From the NCBI RefSeq assembly GCF_035317345.1, contig NZ_JAYKTU010000001.1: 64,000 nucleotides of DNA. One strand, given 5' to 3'. Below, piece after piece: positions 52,639 through 62,350 of the stretch. The DNA comes from Cellvibrio fontiphilus. GTDB lineage: Bacteria > Pseudomonadota > Gammaproteobacteria > Pseudomonadales > Cellvibrionaceae. The notes under the pieces are model-generated. The model was not told the DNA's origin, did not search any database, and was given only the letters and a program-made list of their open reading frames with translations. Every line of letters starts with the position of its first letter. Positions within the stretch are counted from its first letter, which is position 1. Made by a program: the position numbers and the translations under genes.

Positions 52639-53412
52639 TTACCAATAAACCGACACCAAACCTGCACCACTAACCAACAACAAGGCCGTGCCTATCACGC
52701 GATAAAAAATAACCGGATCTGCACTGACTAACCGCTGGTGAAACTTCAAGCCAAAATAGTGTCCAATGGCGGTCGCCGGCAGCAACCATAAATGCGCTTG
52801 CAACTGCAGATCAACTTTAGCAACCACAAACGCCACCATTTTTATACTCACCAAAATAAACCAGAGCACAAACAAGGTATCGCGCAATTTTTCCCGCGCT
52901 ACGTGCACCATATACACCGTCATAATCAGCGGCGCACCAATCAAAGACGTACCGCTAATATAAGCACCGAGCGACAGAAAAATCCCATCACTCACTGGGT
53001 GCGAACTTTTAAAGGGTTTATTCAAAATATAAGTGATGGAATAGACCGAGATAATGACAAAAATAATCGCACTCATAATCTGCGCCGGAATCGTGAGCAA
53101 ACCCGCCACTCCGATCAGCTTGGGGATAATCATGATCTTCAGGGATTTTTTTAAATAGGCCCAATCCACGGTGGACGGCTTTTGTTCCTCCGCCAAGGCG
53201 CGCTTGCGATTGTTCTGCCACACGGTCAGCGTAGAAAAAATCAGTAGGTGCACCGCAATAATCGGCAAATACACCAGCGGCCGGTTATCCACCAAGAGCA
53301 GCAAGGGCAAGGACATCATCGCCCCGCCAAAGCCCAAACCGGTGCGCACAAAACCGCTCCACACGAAAATCAGCAGCACCAGAATCAGTTGGGTTTGGGA
53401 GAGGTCAGTCAT
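52639..53412 (-). CDS. TauE/SafE-family sulfite/anion permease
   Basis: Membrane protein of 257 residues with about eight helices and the two TauE/SafE repeats (SGFVRTGLGFGGAMMSLPLLLLVDN; LSLGAYISGTSLIGAPLIMTVYM). Family members move sulfite, sulfonates or other anions. It lies 48 bases upstream of chrA on the same strand and may share its transcript. Confidence 0.85.
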   Translation of the reverse strand: MTDLSQTQLILVLLIFVWSGFVRTGLGFGGAMMSLPLLLLVDNRPLVYLPIIAVHLLIFSTLTVWQNNRKRALAEEQKPSTVDWAYLKKSLKIMIIPKLIGVAGLLTIPAQIMSAIIFVIISVYSITYILNKPFKSSHPVSDGIFLSLGAYISGTSLIGAPLIMTVYMVHVAREKLRDTLFVLWFILVSIKMVAFVVAKVDLQLQAHLWLLPATAIGHYFGLKFHQRLVSADPVIFYRVIGTALLLVSGAGLVSVYW

Positions 53413-53543
53413 GGAGAGTTGCCCGGGCTAGATCGTAAAGTCGGGCATGATAAAGGAGAAAAGTTTGTAACAAGAAGGGAATGTCCCGAATGAGCATTCA
53501 ATGAGAAGCAAGAACTTAATACCCGCTATGAAAGCGGTCGGGC

Positions 53544-53909
53544 TTACTTGCCAAACTCTTTGTTAATCACTCGCGCAAATTCAATCAATAAACGCATGTT
53601 ACGTGCTGAGAAACCTTGCACTTCAGTTATCAACTGCAATGTTTCTTCGGTGTATTCCAACACCTTAGTAGTTGGCATCTTGTCATCATTCGGTAAAACC
53701 AAAGGATGCCCCTCAGCTGCCCTGAATATCTCACTTACCGGAACCCGCAAATACGCTGAAATTTTATCCAATAGCTCAAATGACGGGTAACGGTCGCCTG
53801 ACTCGATGCGATAGAGCGTACTAGGAGCAACTTCAAGGTCTAATGCCATCTGTTCCTGCGTTAGGCCACGTTGTATGCGTATGGTTTTGAGTATTGAGCC
53901 AATTTTCAT
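53544..53909 (-). CDS. Xre-family helix-turn-helix protein, probable restriction controller
   Basis: DNA-binding protein of 121 residues. The helix-turn-helix is in the first 65 residues (RIQRGLTQEQMALDLEVAPSTLYRIESGDRYPSFELLD). The rest is helical. It diverges from a restriction-modification-like gene across 116 bases that hold three related palindromes, the layout expected of a C-protein that times expression of the enzyme and of itself (inference). Confidence 0.85.
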   Translation of the reverse strand: MKIGSILKTIRIQRGLTQEQMALDLEVAPSTLYRIESGDRYPSFELLDKISAYLRVPVSEIFRAAEGHPLVLPNDDKMPTTKVLEYTEETLQLITEVQGFSARNMRLLIEFARVINKEFGK

Positions 53910-53928
53910 GGCGGCAATATTCTGGACT

Positions 53929-54018
53929 ATTTGCCTTTTAGGCTAATGCCCAAAGAGCGAATTACTTTAATTATTGCCTATTAGGCAATATAGTCGCGTA
54001 TTTTCCAATTAGGCAAAT
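53929..54018. promoter_or_regulatory. Three related operator-like palindromes between controller and RM gene
   Basis: Site A is ATTTGCCT-TTT-AGGCTAAT (53929-53947). Site B is the perfect ATTGCCTA-T-TAGGCAAT (53973-53989). Site C is ATTTTCCA-ATT-AGGCAAAT (54000-54018). All centre on GCCT/AGGC. They cover the promoters of both divergent genes and end 7 bases before the RM start codon. Confidence 0.65.
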
Positions 54019-54025
54019 ACCGACC

Positions 54026-56404
54026 ATGACGCTGTACGCCGAGTTACAAACCGCCAAAAGCGAAGAAGACGTCAAAGACGCTTACATAAAAGCGCTTGGC
54101 TTAAAGAGTTACACCAAAGGGTTGATTGATATTCAAACCAAAGAGATTTGGTTTGAAGCCAAGGACACCGGCAAGCACTCCAGCTATGCCATGTTTACGC
54201 AGCTGTTACATTACGTCCAAGTTGCGCTTGATAAAGGTGAAGCCGTACCGCCACTACTCGCGGTGATTGATACGCAAAAAGCTGCACTGATGAAAAGTGC
54301 AGATGTGATTCCCTTTCTACGCAAAAAAACCATCAAATGGGGCAAATCCGCCAGCCAATTTACTCAAGAAGCGCTGGACGAAGTTTCCACCCATATAGGC
54401 ACGCACTTCGTCTCCTTCAAAATTCAAAGTCATGAAGAAGAGTTCATCAGTACGGTTAAAGCTGCAATAAAATCTGGCGAGATTATTCGCACCCAAATTA
54501 CGCCTGACAATCTCAAGCAAGTGTTTGATAAATGGGTAGACATGATTGGCCGTGAAATTAAAGGTGTAAAGGATGAAGATTACGCGCTGCTATTTTTTGC
54601 CGACATCATGCACGATGGCACAGTCTCCACCCACAAAGATCTACCTGCCGAATTACTTCATAAAAATGGCGCGCCGGTATTTAGCCTCAGTGGCAAAATT
54701 TACGAACTAGGCAACAAAGAAGGTTATCGCCAGTTTTGGGCGATTTATCATCGACCACCCAGCCCCGAATACCGCAACTATTTGCTAGAACGTCGCGACA
54801 GTCTTATTCCACTCGATGAACGCAGTTTTAAAGGTGCTTATTACACACCCCTTGCCGTAGTGGATAAGGCTTACGATCTGCTCGCACAAACCCTTGGTAA
54901 AAACTGGCAAAAGGATTACATCGTTTGGGATATGTGTTGTGGTGTAGGTAACTTGGAAGTGAAACACAGTAATCCACGCAACATTTACATGTCCACCCTC
55001 GACCAGGAAGATGTGGATGTAATGAAAGCTACTAAAACCTGCGTTGCCGCCCAGCGCTTTCAATACGATTATTTAAATGACGATATTACTGATGATGGGA
55101 AGATTGATTACAACCTGACAAATAAAGTGCCTGAAGGATTACGCAAGGCGATTGCAGAAGGGAAGAAGATTTTAGTATTAATTAATCCACCGTATGCAGA
55201 AGTTGGTACAGGTGTTGATAGTGGTAACAAGGCTGGCGTAGCAAAAACAAAATTTTCAGAAAGTTCAATGAAGATTTTTGGCAAGGCCAGTAATGAACTA
55301 TTTACTCAGTTTGTGGCACGTATTGCTCAAGAGATACCAACTGCTACCTTGGCTATGTTTAGCAAATTAAAATATGTAAATTCACCAAATTTTGAAAAAT
55401 TTAGATGGTCTTGGAGCGCAAGATATTTGGGTGGATTTATTGTTCATAGTAAATCTTTTGAAGGTTTGAAAGGTAACTTTCCAATCGGCTTTTTAATATG
55501 GAAAACTGACCATAATATCGAAGTAAAGCATACGTTTAATGAGATAGTCACAGAAGTATTTGATAAAAATGTCACGCCCATAGGAGAGAAGATATTTTAT
55601 AACTTACCGAACAATATCTTTTTGAATGTTTGGTTAGATCGCCCAAAGCGTAATAAAGATGCAACATTGCCTCTCAAAAATGCGATAACTCCCGCTACAT
55701 CATCACCACGAGTTGATACATGGTCTGACAATGCTATTGCGTACATGTATTGTGGGAAAAATGATCTACAACACGCAAATCAGCAGACTGTTTTGTTTTC
55801 TTCACCTTATGGTCAAGGTGATGGTTTTTATATAAATCCAAATAATTTATGGCAAGCAGCAGTTATTTTTTGTGTCCGTCGTATTATAAAACCAACATGG
55901 CTAAATGACCGCGATCAATTCTTACAACCAACACAACCCTTGTCGGAGGAATTCAAAACTGATTGCTTAATATGGATGCTTTTCAATGGTAGCAATCTCA
56001 CAGCCAGCGCCGATGATCTCGAATGGAATGGAAAAAAATGGTCAATCGTAAATCATTTTATTCCTTTTACTGAAGCCGAAGTAAATGCACCCGACCGGTT
56101 TGAATCAGATTTTATGGTGCAATATTTAGCAAATAAAATTCTATCTACAGAAACCACTGCTGTACTCGATGCAGGCCGTAAACTTTGGCAAGCTTACTTT
56201 GCGCACACCGATGTACGCACAGTGCGTGATGAATTTAAATTCAATCGCGCTGATGTAGGTTGGTATCAAATACGCAACGCACTCAAAGCACGAAATGCGA
56301 GTGGCGATACTATTCCTGTTGATTTCAAACCTTTTGAAAACGCCTACAAAATCTTGAGTGATAAACTGCGACCAATGGTATTTGAATTAGGATTTTTACG
56401 CTGA
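54026..56404 (+). CDS. Single-chain restriction-modification-like enzyme (Type IIG-like)
   Basis: Protein of 792 residues that may both cut and methylate DNA. The N-terminal region has a PD-(D/E)xK-like pattern, Asp35 with Glu44-Ala-Lys46 (IWFEAKD). The methylase part has GAYYTPLAV (about 270), a modified SAM motif DMCCGVGNLE (about 302-311) and the catalytic NPPY (about 387-390) of adenine-N6 methylases. A target-recognition-like region follows. No clear ribosome site precedes the ATG. Codon use is AT-richer than the neighbours from about 55.1 kb on, which suggests transfer. The recognition site is unknown, and endonuclease activity is inferred. Confidence 0.75.
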   Translation: MTLYAELQTAKSEEDVKDAYIKALGLKSYTKGLIDIQTKEIWFEAKDTGKHSSYAMFTQLLHYVQVALDKGEAVPPLLAVIDTQKAALMKSADVIPFLRKKTIKWGKSASQFTQEALDEVSTHIGTHFVSFKIQSHEEEFISTVKAAIKSGEIIRTQITPDNLKQVFDKWVDMIGREIKGVKDEDYALLFFADIMHDGTVSTHKDLPAELLHKNGAPVFSLSGKIYELGNKEGYRQFWAIYHRPPSPEYRNYLLERRDSLIPLDERSFKGAYYTPLAVVDKAYDLLAQTLGKNWQKDYIVWDMCCGVGNLEVKHSNPRNIYMSTLDQEDVDVMKATKTCVAAQRFQYDYLNDDITDDGKIDYNLTNKVPEGLRKAIAEGKKILVLINPPYAEVGTGVDSGNKAGVAKTKFSESSMKIFGKASNELFTQFVARIAQEIPTATLAMFSKLKYVNSPNFEKFRWSWSARYLGGFIVHSKSFEGLKGNFPIGFLIWKTDHNIEVKHTFNEIVTEVFDKNVTPIGEKIFYNLPNNIFLNVWLDRPKRNKDATLPLKNAITPATSSPRVDTWSDNAIAYMYCGKNDLQHANQQTVLFSSPYGQGDGFYINPNNLWQAAVIFCVRRIIKPTWLNDRDQFLQPTQPLSEEFKTDCLIWMLFNGSNLTASADDLEWNGKKWSIVNHFIPFTEAEVNAPDRFESDFMVQYLANKILSTETTAVLDAGRKLWQAYFAHTDVRTVRDEFKFNRADVGWYQIRNALKARNASGDTIPVDFKPFENAYKILSDKLRPMVFELGFLR

Positions 56405-56503
56405 TGACAACTAAAAATTAATCACCCGATATCAACCATAAAATATGTGTTTTCATACAGATTAGAAAAAGACTAAAACGAATTAGTCCTTAACGAGAAT
56501 AAT

Positions 56504-56537
56504 AAAAAAGGCCAAGAAGAAATTTCTCTTTTTGGCC
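56504..56537 (-). terminator. Terminator between RM gene and xylanase gene
   Basis: On the minus strand GGCCAA/TTGGCC flank an AGAAATTTCT inner palindrome and are followed by TTTTTTATT, giving a good terminator for the xylanase gene. The plus-strand T-tract is weaker, so it may also serve the RM gene. Confidence 0.75.
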
Positions 56538-56565
56538 CTTTCTCTTCAAGAATTAACACTCAATG

Positions 56566-58551
56566 TTAATTACACACTACGCCACCACCGCCAACACCCT
56601 GGCTGTTACAGGTGCTGGTGGTGATGCAACTACGGTTATTTTCCCAGCCCCAACCGCTGGCGGTGTTGGTACACAGCGGGTAGCGGGTGCCCCACCAGTT
56701 ACATTGGCAAGCATTGGTGGCAGCACTGCTGCTGGAAACTACTGGTGTGCTGCTACGGCTACTGCTGCTGGCGATGTTGGGCGCGCTGCTCGCCGGTGCA
56801 ACTGCCGGTGCTACCGCGCGACCGGTTGCCGGGTTGATGCGGCCGGGACACAAACCTTTAGCGCGCAAGTTGGCGGCGATCTGCGCGATAGCGGCATTGG
56901 TGTTGTTGTAGCTGGCATCGTGCAGCAGGATTACCTGGCCGTTTTGCAGTTGGTTGGCGGCATTGGCAATCGCCGCCGCGCTGGCGCCATTCCAATCCTG
57001 TGAGTCCACATCCCAGGTAATCACCCGCAAGCCAAGCGCTTGCGCCGCCTGGTTGATGTTGCTATTCACACCGCCGTAGGGCGGGCGGAAAAGTGTAGGT
57101 TTGGGCGCGCCCGCATTTTGAATCGCCTGATTGGTGCGGTTCAGCTCGTCATAGATTTGCTGGTAACCCAGGTTGGTCAGTTGTGGATGGCTATAACTGT
57201 GATTTTGCACTTCACCCACACTTAACAATTGCGCCATCAACTGCGGATTGGCATTCATATTGTTGCCCTGTACAAACCAGGTCACTGGCGTGAGGTTGTT
57301 TTGCTTGAGCAGATTGACCAGAGTAGCGGTGTTGCTGCCGGGGCCGTCATCGAAGGTAATCCCCACATAGCCGGCGCAACTGGCCGTGCTGGTCACACTG
57401 CTGGCGACACTGCTGTTGGCGCCCCCGCCGGTACTACCGCCGCTGCAGTTACCGCTGAAACAATCGTAAGTGAAACCAAAACCAATCGCGCCGTTGCAAT
57501 GCATCAACTCTGAATTGCCACCGCCGCCGCAGGAGCCGTTGGTGTAAAAGGCGGTGTTGTAACTCATATCTTCCGCCTGCCGGGTTTCGCCGTTGACGCG
57601 GATATAATCCACCACCACATCGCGGCTGCCGCCGTCGTTGTCGAATTGCACTTGAATATCGCCTGCGGCAGTGCCGGAATAAACCAGATCCTGGAAGCTG
57701 GTGGTGAGGTTCCAACTCGCCACCGTAGTGCCACCAATACGCAAGTTGATGTGTTCACCGCCGGCAACACCTCGCGCACGCACCAATACACCACCCGGGT
57801 TGGCGACACTGGAGCTGCTGCCGGTTGCTGGTGGCATACTGCTGGCCACACTGCTGGTGTTGCCCGCTGTGCCTTCACTCACAGTGATGTCGGAACTGCC
57901 GCGACTTTGATAACCCTCGGTCGCGAGCACCATGTAGTCGTGATTGCCCAAATTCAGGCCTTTGCTCGCCCAAAAATTAAAATGGTTGGCAGTGGTGATA
58001 GTGCCGGAGATTTTTCCAAAACCTTTTTTCGGGCTGCGCACACTGAAATATTGATAAAAAGTTTGTGTACCTTCTATCGATGGTTGCTGCACCCGCTGAC
58101 AGCGCCGCACGTTGTAAGTAGCACCATCGCTTTGGAAACTGCCGTAATCGGTGCCGCCGGAACAGCTCGCCGGGTTGTAGGAGCCGTAACTTTCAATCAC
58201 GTAATATTCAATGAGTGGGCTACGCGTCCAGCCGTAAAGGGCGAGGTAGGAATTTTGCGAATTATCCACATTGTAACTGCCGGAATAATTCACCACCTTG
58301 GGGCCACCCGGATTCCAGCCTTTGCCTCCCACCCAGTTATTGGTGCCGTTGGACCACTGGGACGTATAACGGCCACCCGCTTGCAAACCCATAGAGGCAT
58401 CGCCGGAATCCTTCCAAAAGGTGTAATAAAAACCGTTGTGGGTGCCCGTTGCATTATTGGTCAGGGTTTGTGCCTGGGAAGTATTTGCACCCAAAAGTGT
58501 GCTGCAAAAAAGCGCCGCCAAAGCGCTTTTACCGATGAGGGGAAATTTCAT
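56566..58551 (-). CDS. xyn11A: Secreted bifunctional xylanase/deacetylase (GH11-CBM60-like-CE4-CBM10)
   Basis: Extracellular xylan-degrading protein of 661 residues. A signal peptide ends near SQA (27). The GH11 xylanase (about 28-226) has the nucleophile Glu115 in SPLIEYYVIE and the acid/base Glu212 in ATEGYQS. A CBM60/36-like module (254-365) is flanked by Ser/Gly linkers. A CE4 deacetylase (392-585) shows GITFDDGPG (Asp401/402), HSYSH (His451, His455), RPPYGG and ILLHD. A CBM10 cellulose-binding module (612-650) ends it (CQCNWWGTRYPLC). It would cut xylan chains and remove acetyl groups at the cell-wall surface. The same order is known from Cellvibrio Xyn11A. Confidence 0.92.
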   Translation of the reverse strand: MKFPLIGKSALAALFCSTLLGANTSQAQTLTNNATGTHNGFYYTFWKDSGDASMGLQAGGRYTSQWSNGTNNWVGGKGWNPGGPKVVNYSGSYNVDNSQNSYLALYGWTRSPLIEYYVIESYGSYNPASCSGGTDYGSFQSDGATYNVRRCQRVQQPSIEGTQTFYQYFSVRSPKKGFGKISGTITTANHFNFWASKGLNLGNHDYMVLATEGYQSRGSSDITVSEGTAGNTSSVASSMPPATGSSSSVANPGGVLVRARGVAGGEHINLRIGGTTVASWNLTTSFQDLVYSGTAAGDIQVQFDNDGGSRDVVVDYIRVNGETRQAEDMSYNTAFYTNGSCGGGGNSELMHCNGAIGFGFTYDCFSGNCSGGSTGGGANSSVASSVTSTASCAGYVGITFDDGPGSNTATLVNLLKQNNLTPVTWFVQGNNMNANPQLMAQLLSVGEVQNHSYSHPQLTNLGYQQIYDELNRTNQAIQNAGAPKPTLFRPPYGGVNSNINQAAQALGLRVITWDVDSQDWNGASAAAIANAANQLQNGQVILLHDASYNNTNAAIAQIAANLRAKGLCPGRINPATGRAVAPAVAPASSAPNIASSSSRSSTPVVSSSSAATNACQCNWWGTRYPLCTNTASGWGWENNRSCITTSTCNSQGVGGGGVVCN

Positions 58552-58924
58552 TATTAAACTCCAGAATAATGCCGCTCAATCAATACCACGAAAAAAGATC
58601 GAGGGCGTTGAGGACCGATCCTGCTCCTTGTGAACAGGCATTGTTTCGGCCGTCATACTGCCTTGTTGTTATTGTTTGGATTGACGAGGTGATTCCGAAG
58701 CGGATTTTTATACGACTGGCAATAGTTATTGTCAAACAAACCTTATGTGAAATGTCGATGTAACCCTATTCAACTTTATTTTTTAACGGGCAACTCTTAA
58801 AGCAAAATTTTTTATTATGTTTATCGATGTAAAAGAATTTTTGCCGATATAAAAAAGCATTTATCTGTGAAACAAAATGGCATGGTTTTGTTGGTTATTA
58901 ACACATTGAAAACTGTGCAAAAAC
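58552..58924. other. 373-base intergenic region upstream of xylanase gene
   Basis: AT-rich stretch with the xylanase promoter (58707-58735, minus strand) and about 150 bases of untranslated leader. From about 58.78 to 58.9 kb it is very AT-rich. No other gene, RNA or strong hairpin was recognised. Confidence 0.6.
58707..58735 (-). promoter_or_regulatory. Sigma70-type promoter of xylanase gene
   Basis: On the minus strand TTGACA (58730-58735) and TATAAA (58707-58712) are spaced by exactly 17 bases. Transcription would start near 58700, about 150 bases before the xylanase start codon. Confidence 0.7.
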
Positions 58925-59779
58925 TCAAGAAATGTATTCATGCGCAAAACCATTTCGTCCATTGGCTTTCACTTCGTACATCAACTTATCTGCTTGCTCA
59001 ATGGTTTTTAAAAAGTCGGCTGGCGTAACCCTATAGGTAACAATGCCCATACTGAATGTTGTTTGCCATTGGTGCTGGTGCATTTTTTCGATTAGTTTTT
59101 CTTTTAAGTTGACGGCATAGGCATGTGCCTGATCCTTATCAACATTTAACAGAATCAAACAAAATTCATCGCCTCCCATACGCCCTAAAACATCATTTTT
59201 CCGCAGATGTTGATTCATTACCTGCGCAGCTTCACATAGAAGATTGTCGCCTACTTTATGCCCGTAAGTATCGTTTATCGATTTAAAGCGATCGACGTCG
59301 ATAAAAATAATGGTGATAGGCAAGTGTTGGCGATGACCTGTAGAAAACGCCACCTCGCCACTTTCATAGAAAGATCTTCGATTCGGAATTTTCGTAAGGC
59401 TATCTTCCCGCGCTAATTGTGACTCCCTGATTAACAAATGACGGATATAGCGCAGTAGATAAGTTATATACGCAAGAATTAACGCATGAATTGTCGAATT
59501 AAATAAAAATGGCAGAGGTTCAATATTGCTACCTGCAAGCAGGTAATCGCTCAGAGTCCAGGAAAGAACCGTTAAACAAAAAACAAAGCAACAGAAGAAC
59601 AAGCCCGTAAACCAGCAGGCCAGAATAATCGGAAGGAGGAAAAACAAATGAAACTCAAATGACGGGCCAACAATAAAATGTAAATAACCAATAAAAATGA
59701 TGCTTGATAAAATCAGCAACTGAATCGAGACGACCACTTTCAAGCTTGGTTTAGACAAAACCCAATGGCTTATATCCAC
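58925..59779 (-). CDS. Membrane diguanylate cyclase
   Basis: GGDEF protein of 284 residues making cyclic di-GMP. About four or five N-terminal membrane helices (15-115) are followed by a GGDEF domain. The active site GGDEF is at 202-206, with an RKND inhibitory site at 193-196. The PsiE-like gene lies upstream by 25 bases on the same strand, so they are probably co-transcribed. Confidence 0.92.
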   Translation of the reverse strand: MDISHWVLSKPSLKVVVSIQLLILSSIIFIGYLHFIVGPSFEFHLFFLLPIILACWFTGLFFCCFVFCLTVLSWTLSDYLLAGSNIEPLPFLFNSTIHALILAYITYLLRYIRHLLIRESQLAREDSLTKIPNRRSFYESGEVAFSTGHRQHLPITIIFIDVDRFKSINDTYGHKVGDNLLCEAAQVMNQHLRKNDVLGRMGGDEFCLILLNVDKDQAHAYAVNLKEKLIEKMHQHQWQTTFSMGIVTYRVTPADFLKTIEQADKLMYEVKANGRNGFAHEYIS

Positions 59780-59804
59780 AAACTGGTCACTCCTACAGAG
59801 TTGG

Positions 59805-60260
59805 TTATTGTCCGGCGGAATCTTCCTTTTTTCGTGACACTATTACAATGTAATAATACGCAACAGCCAACGCAAGAATCACTACTCCGGTTGCATATAC
59901 GTATTGGTAATCCATTTCGTTGTAATCAAAAATAATAACTTTTCGTGCAGCCGCCATGAGCGCAGTTGCAAGAACGATTTCCACCGCCAAACGTGAATTG
60001 TGGGTATCCCGCGCATATAGAATAAGGTTGTGATAGATTTCAATAGCAATCAAAACCGCCATGAAAGCGCCAAAGGTTGCAAAAATATCTTTTATTTCAA
60101 GTAGCAGAAACGGTGGCGCCATCAGTCGTTGATAGAGGACATATACTATGTCCGCAACGCCCCACATAATCACAAATACCATGATTACCGCAATTACCTT
60201 TGCGACATACTGAATAATAACTCCCATCACGCTTATTAGTTTTGAATCTTCACTGCTCAT
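59805..60260 (-). CDS. PsiE-like (phosphate-starvation-inducible E family) membrane protein
   Basis: Membrane protein of 151 residues with four helices. The conserved pattern VVADIVYVLYQ-like (here GVADIVYVLYQRL), FGAFMAVLIAIEIYHNLILY and ATALMAAARKVIIFDY matches the PsiE family, whose function is unknown. AAGG lies 8 bases before the chosen ATG (MSSEDSKL); a longer frame adds 12 residues. It precedes the membrane diguanylate cyclase gene, so a shared signal is possible. Confidence 0.85.
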   Translation of the reverse strand: MSSEDSKLISVMGVIIQYVAKVIAVIMVFVIMWGVADIVYVLYQRLMAPPFLLLEIKDIFATFGAFMAVLIAIEIYHNLILYARDTHNSRLAVEIVLATALMAAARKVIIFDYNEMDYQYVYATGVVILALAVAYYYIVIVSRKKEDSAGQ

Positions 60261-60451
60261 AGCTATCACCTTGATTAGTCTGACCATGTCATTCAATGGC
60301 GTATCGATTCTTTATAAACGCAGTCCGGCGTCAATTTACTATACGCATTTTTTTAACGCAGGTGTACTACCCGACAATTGCACTTAATCAAGATTGATTA
60401 GGTGCAATTGTACGGATTAGCAGTGGAGCAAGGGGTGTCTAGTCTGGACAG

Positions 60452-62284
60452 TTATTCTACAGTCACCGACTTGGCCAAATTGCGCGGCTGATCCACATCA
60501 GTCCCCTTAATAATCGCCACGTAGTAACTCAACAACTGCAGCGGCAAGGTGTAGAGAATTGGTGCAAGCCAAGGATGAATATGCGGCACATTAATGACAC
60601 GCATGGTAGCGTCGGATTCAAATTTTGCGTCTTCATCCGCAAACACATAGAGGATGCCGCCCCGTGCGCGCACTTCTTCGACGTTGGATTTTAATTTTTC
60701 CAACAAGTCGTTATTGGGCGCGACTACGATGATCGGCATATGCGCGTCGATCAATGCCAGTGGGCCGTGTTTTAATTCACCGGCGGCATAGGCTTCGGCG
60801 TGGATATAGGAAATTTCTTTTAGTTTCAGCGCGCCTTCCATTGCGATGGGGTACTGATCGCCGCGGCCTAAAAAGAGGGCGTGATGTTTATCGGCAAACT
60901 CTTCCGCCAGTGCTTCAATTTTTGGCGCGAGCGCTAAAGACTCTTCCAATTTTGCCGGCAGATTTTTTAACGCGGCGACCATTTCTTGTTGCCGCGCGGC
61001 AGAGAGGCCGTTGTATTTACCAATCGCCAATACCAGCATTGCTAAACCGACTAATTGCGTGGTGAAAGCTTTGGTGGAAGCCACACCAATTTCGGCACCG
61101 GCGCGGGTCATAAACGCGAGATCGGATTCGCGCACCAGTGAGGAACCGGCCACGTTGCAAATACTTAGGCTACCTAAATAACCCAATTCTTTTGCCAGTC
61201 GCAATGCAGCCAGTGTGTCTGCTGTTTCGCCGGACTGGCTGATAGTGACAACCATGCTGTTAGGTTGCACAAAGGATTTGCGATAGCGGAATTCGCTGGC
61301 GATTTCCACGTTACAGGAAATACCGGCGAGGGATTCCAACCAGTAACGCGCCACCATCGCCGAGTGGTAGCTGGTGCCGCAGGCAACGATTTGAATGTGT
61401 TTTACTTGTTTAAATAATTCAGCCGCGCCGTTACCAAAGGTTTCATCCATTACCGATTCATTGCTCAAACGACCTTCGAGGGTATTCATCACCGCGTTAG
61501 GCTGTTCGTAAATTTCCTTGAGCATAAAGTGACGGTATTTACCTTTATCACCCGCATCATAACTGGCAGTGGATTCATGTACCTGACGCTCAACCGCGTT
61601 ACCATCTTTATCAAAAATATTAATGCTGGTGCGGGTGATTTCGGCCACATCGCCTTCTTCCAAAAAGATAAAACGGCGAGTCACTGGCAAGAGTGCTAAT
61701 TGATCGGAAGCAATAAAGTTTTCGCCAATACCCAAACCAATCACCAGCGGTGAGCCTGAACGGGCAACCACCAAACGCGATGCATCGTTTTTATCCATCA
61801 ATACAGTGCCGTAAGCACCGTGTAATTGTTTTACAGTTTTTTGCACGGCGGCTAATAAGCTCTCGGTATTCTTTAATTCTTTTTGTACTAAATGCGCAAT
61901 AACTTCGGTATCGGTATCCGAGGTAAAAACATAACCCTCTTCCTGCAGCAAACTGCGCAGTGAAGCGTGGTTTTCGATAATGCCGTTGTGCACCACCGCG
62001 ATATGTTCTTTGGAAACGTGCGGGTGCGCGTTGCGTTCACTCGGTTCGCCGTGAGTTGCCCAGCGAGTGTGTGCTATACCCGTACCACCCGGAGTAGGGC
62101 TGGCGTGTACGGCATCGGACAATTCTTTTACTTTCCCCAAGCGGCGCACGCGCTGTAATTCGCCGCTGCTATTCACTACAGCGACACCGGCTGAGTCGTA
62201 TCCGCGATACTCCAGGCGACGCAATCCTTCCACCAGAATATCCACCACATCGCGTTGCGCTACAGCGCCAACAATTCCACACAT
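60452..62284 (-). CDS. glmS: Glutamine-fructose-6-phosphate aminotransferase (isomerizing)
   Basis: Makes glucosamine-6-phosphate from fructose-6-phosphate and glutamine for cell-wall synthesis. The 610 residues begin MCGIVGAV, where Cys2 becomes the N-terminal glutaminase nucleophile after Met removal. The glutaminase domain (to about 240) is followed by two SIS domains (SQSGETADTLAALRLA; GVASTKAFTTQLVGL) and the conserved tail PRNLAKSVTVE. The upstream extension to 62344 was rejected because it would hide Cys2. The downstream-oriented DeoR gene lies upstream on the same strand. Confidence 0.97.
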   Translation of the reverse strand: MCGIVGAVAQRDVVDILVEGLRRLEYRGYDSAGVAVVNSSGELQRVRRLGKVKELSDAVHASPTPGGTGIAHTRWATHGEPSERNAHPHVSKEHIAVVHNGIIENHASLRSLLQEEGYVFTSDTDTEVIAHLVQKELKNTESLLAAVQKTVKQLHGAYGTVLMDKNDASRLVVARSGSPLVIGLGIGENFIASDQLALLPVTRRFIFLEEGDVAEITRTSINIFDKDGNAVERQVHESTASYDAGDKGKYRHFMLKEIYEQPNAVMNTLEGRLSNESVMDETFGNGAAELFKQVKHIQIVACGTSYHSAMVARYWLESLAGISCNVEIASEFRYRKSFVQPNSMVVTISQSGETADTLAALRLAKELGYLGSLSICNVAGSSLVRESDLAFMTRAGAEIGVASTKAFTTQLVGLAMLVLAIGKYNGLSAARQQEMVAALKNLPAKLEESLALAPKIEALAEEFADKHHALFLGRGDQYPIAMEGALKLKEISYIHAEAYAAGELKHGPLALIDAHMPIIVVAPNNDLLEKLKSNVEEVRARGGILYVFADEDAKFESDATMRVINVPHIHPWLAPILYTLPLQLLSYYVAIIKGTDVDQPRNLAKSVTVE

Positions 62285-62350
62285 AATTTTTCTCCTTGAG
62301 CTGTTTAGTAAAAAAGTAGTGATAAAAATATTTTTTAACCCCACCCTGCC

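Noticed and set aside
57646..58557. Long 303-residue open frame antisense to the xylanase gene
   Set aside because: It is a shadow of the GC-rich Ser/Gly/Thr-coded xylanase. The opposite strand has clear domains and a signal peptide.
62285..62350. Possible glmS ribozyme or riboswitch leader
   Set aside because: The 66-base leader shows no ribozyme-like core, and the glmS ribozyme is known from Gram-positive bacteria.
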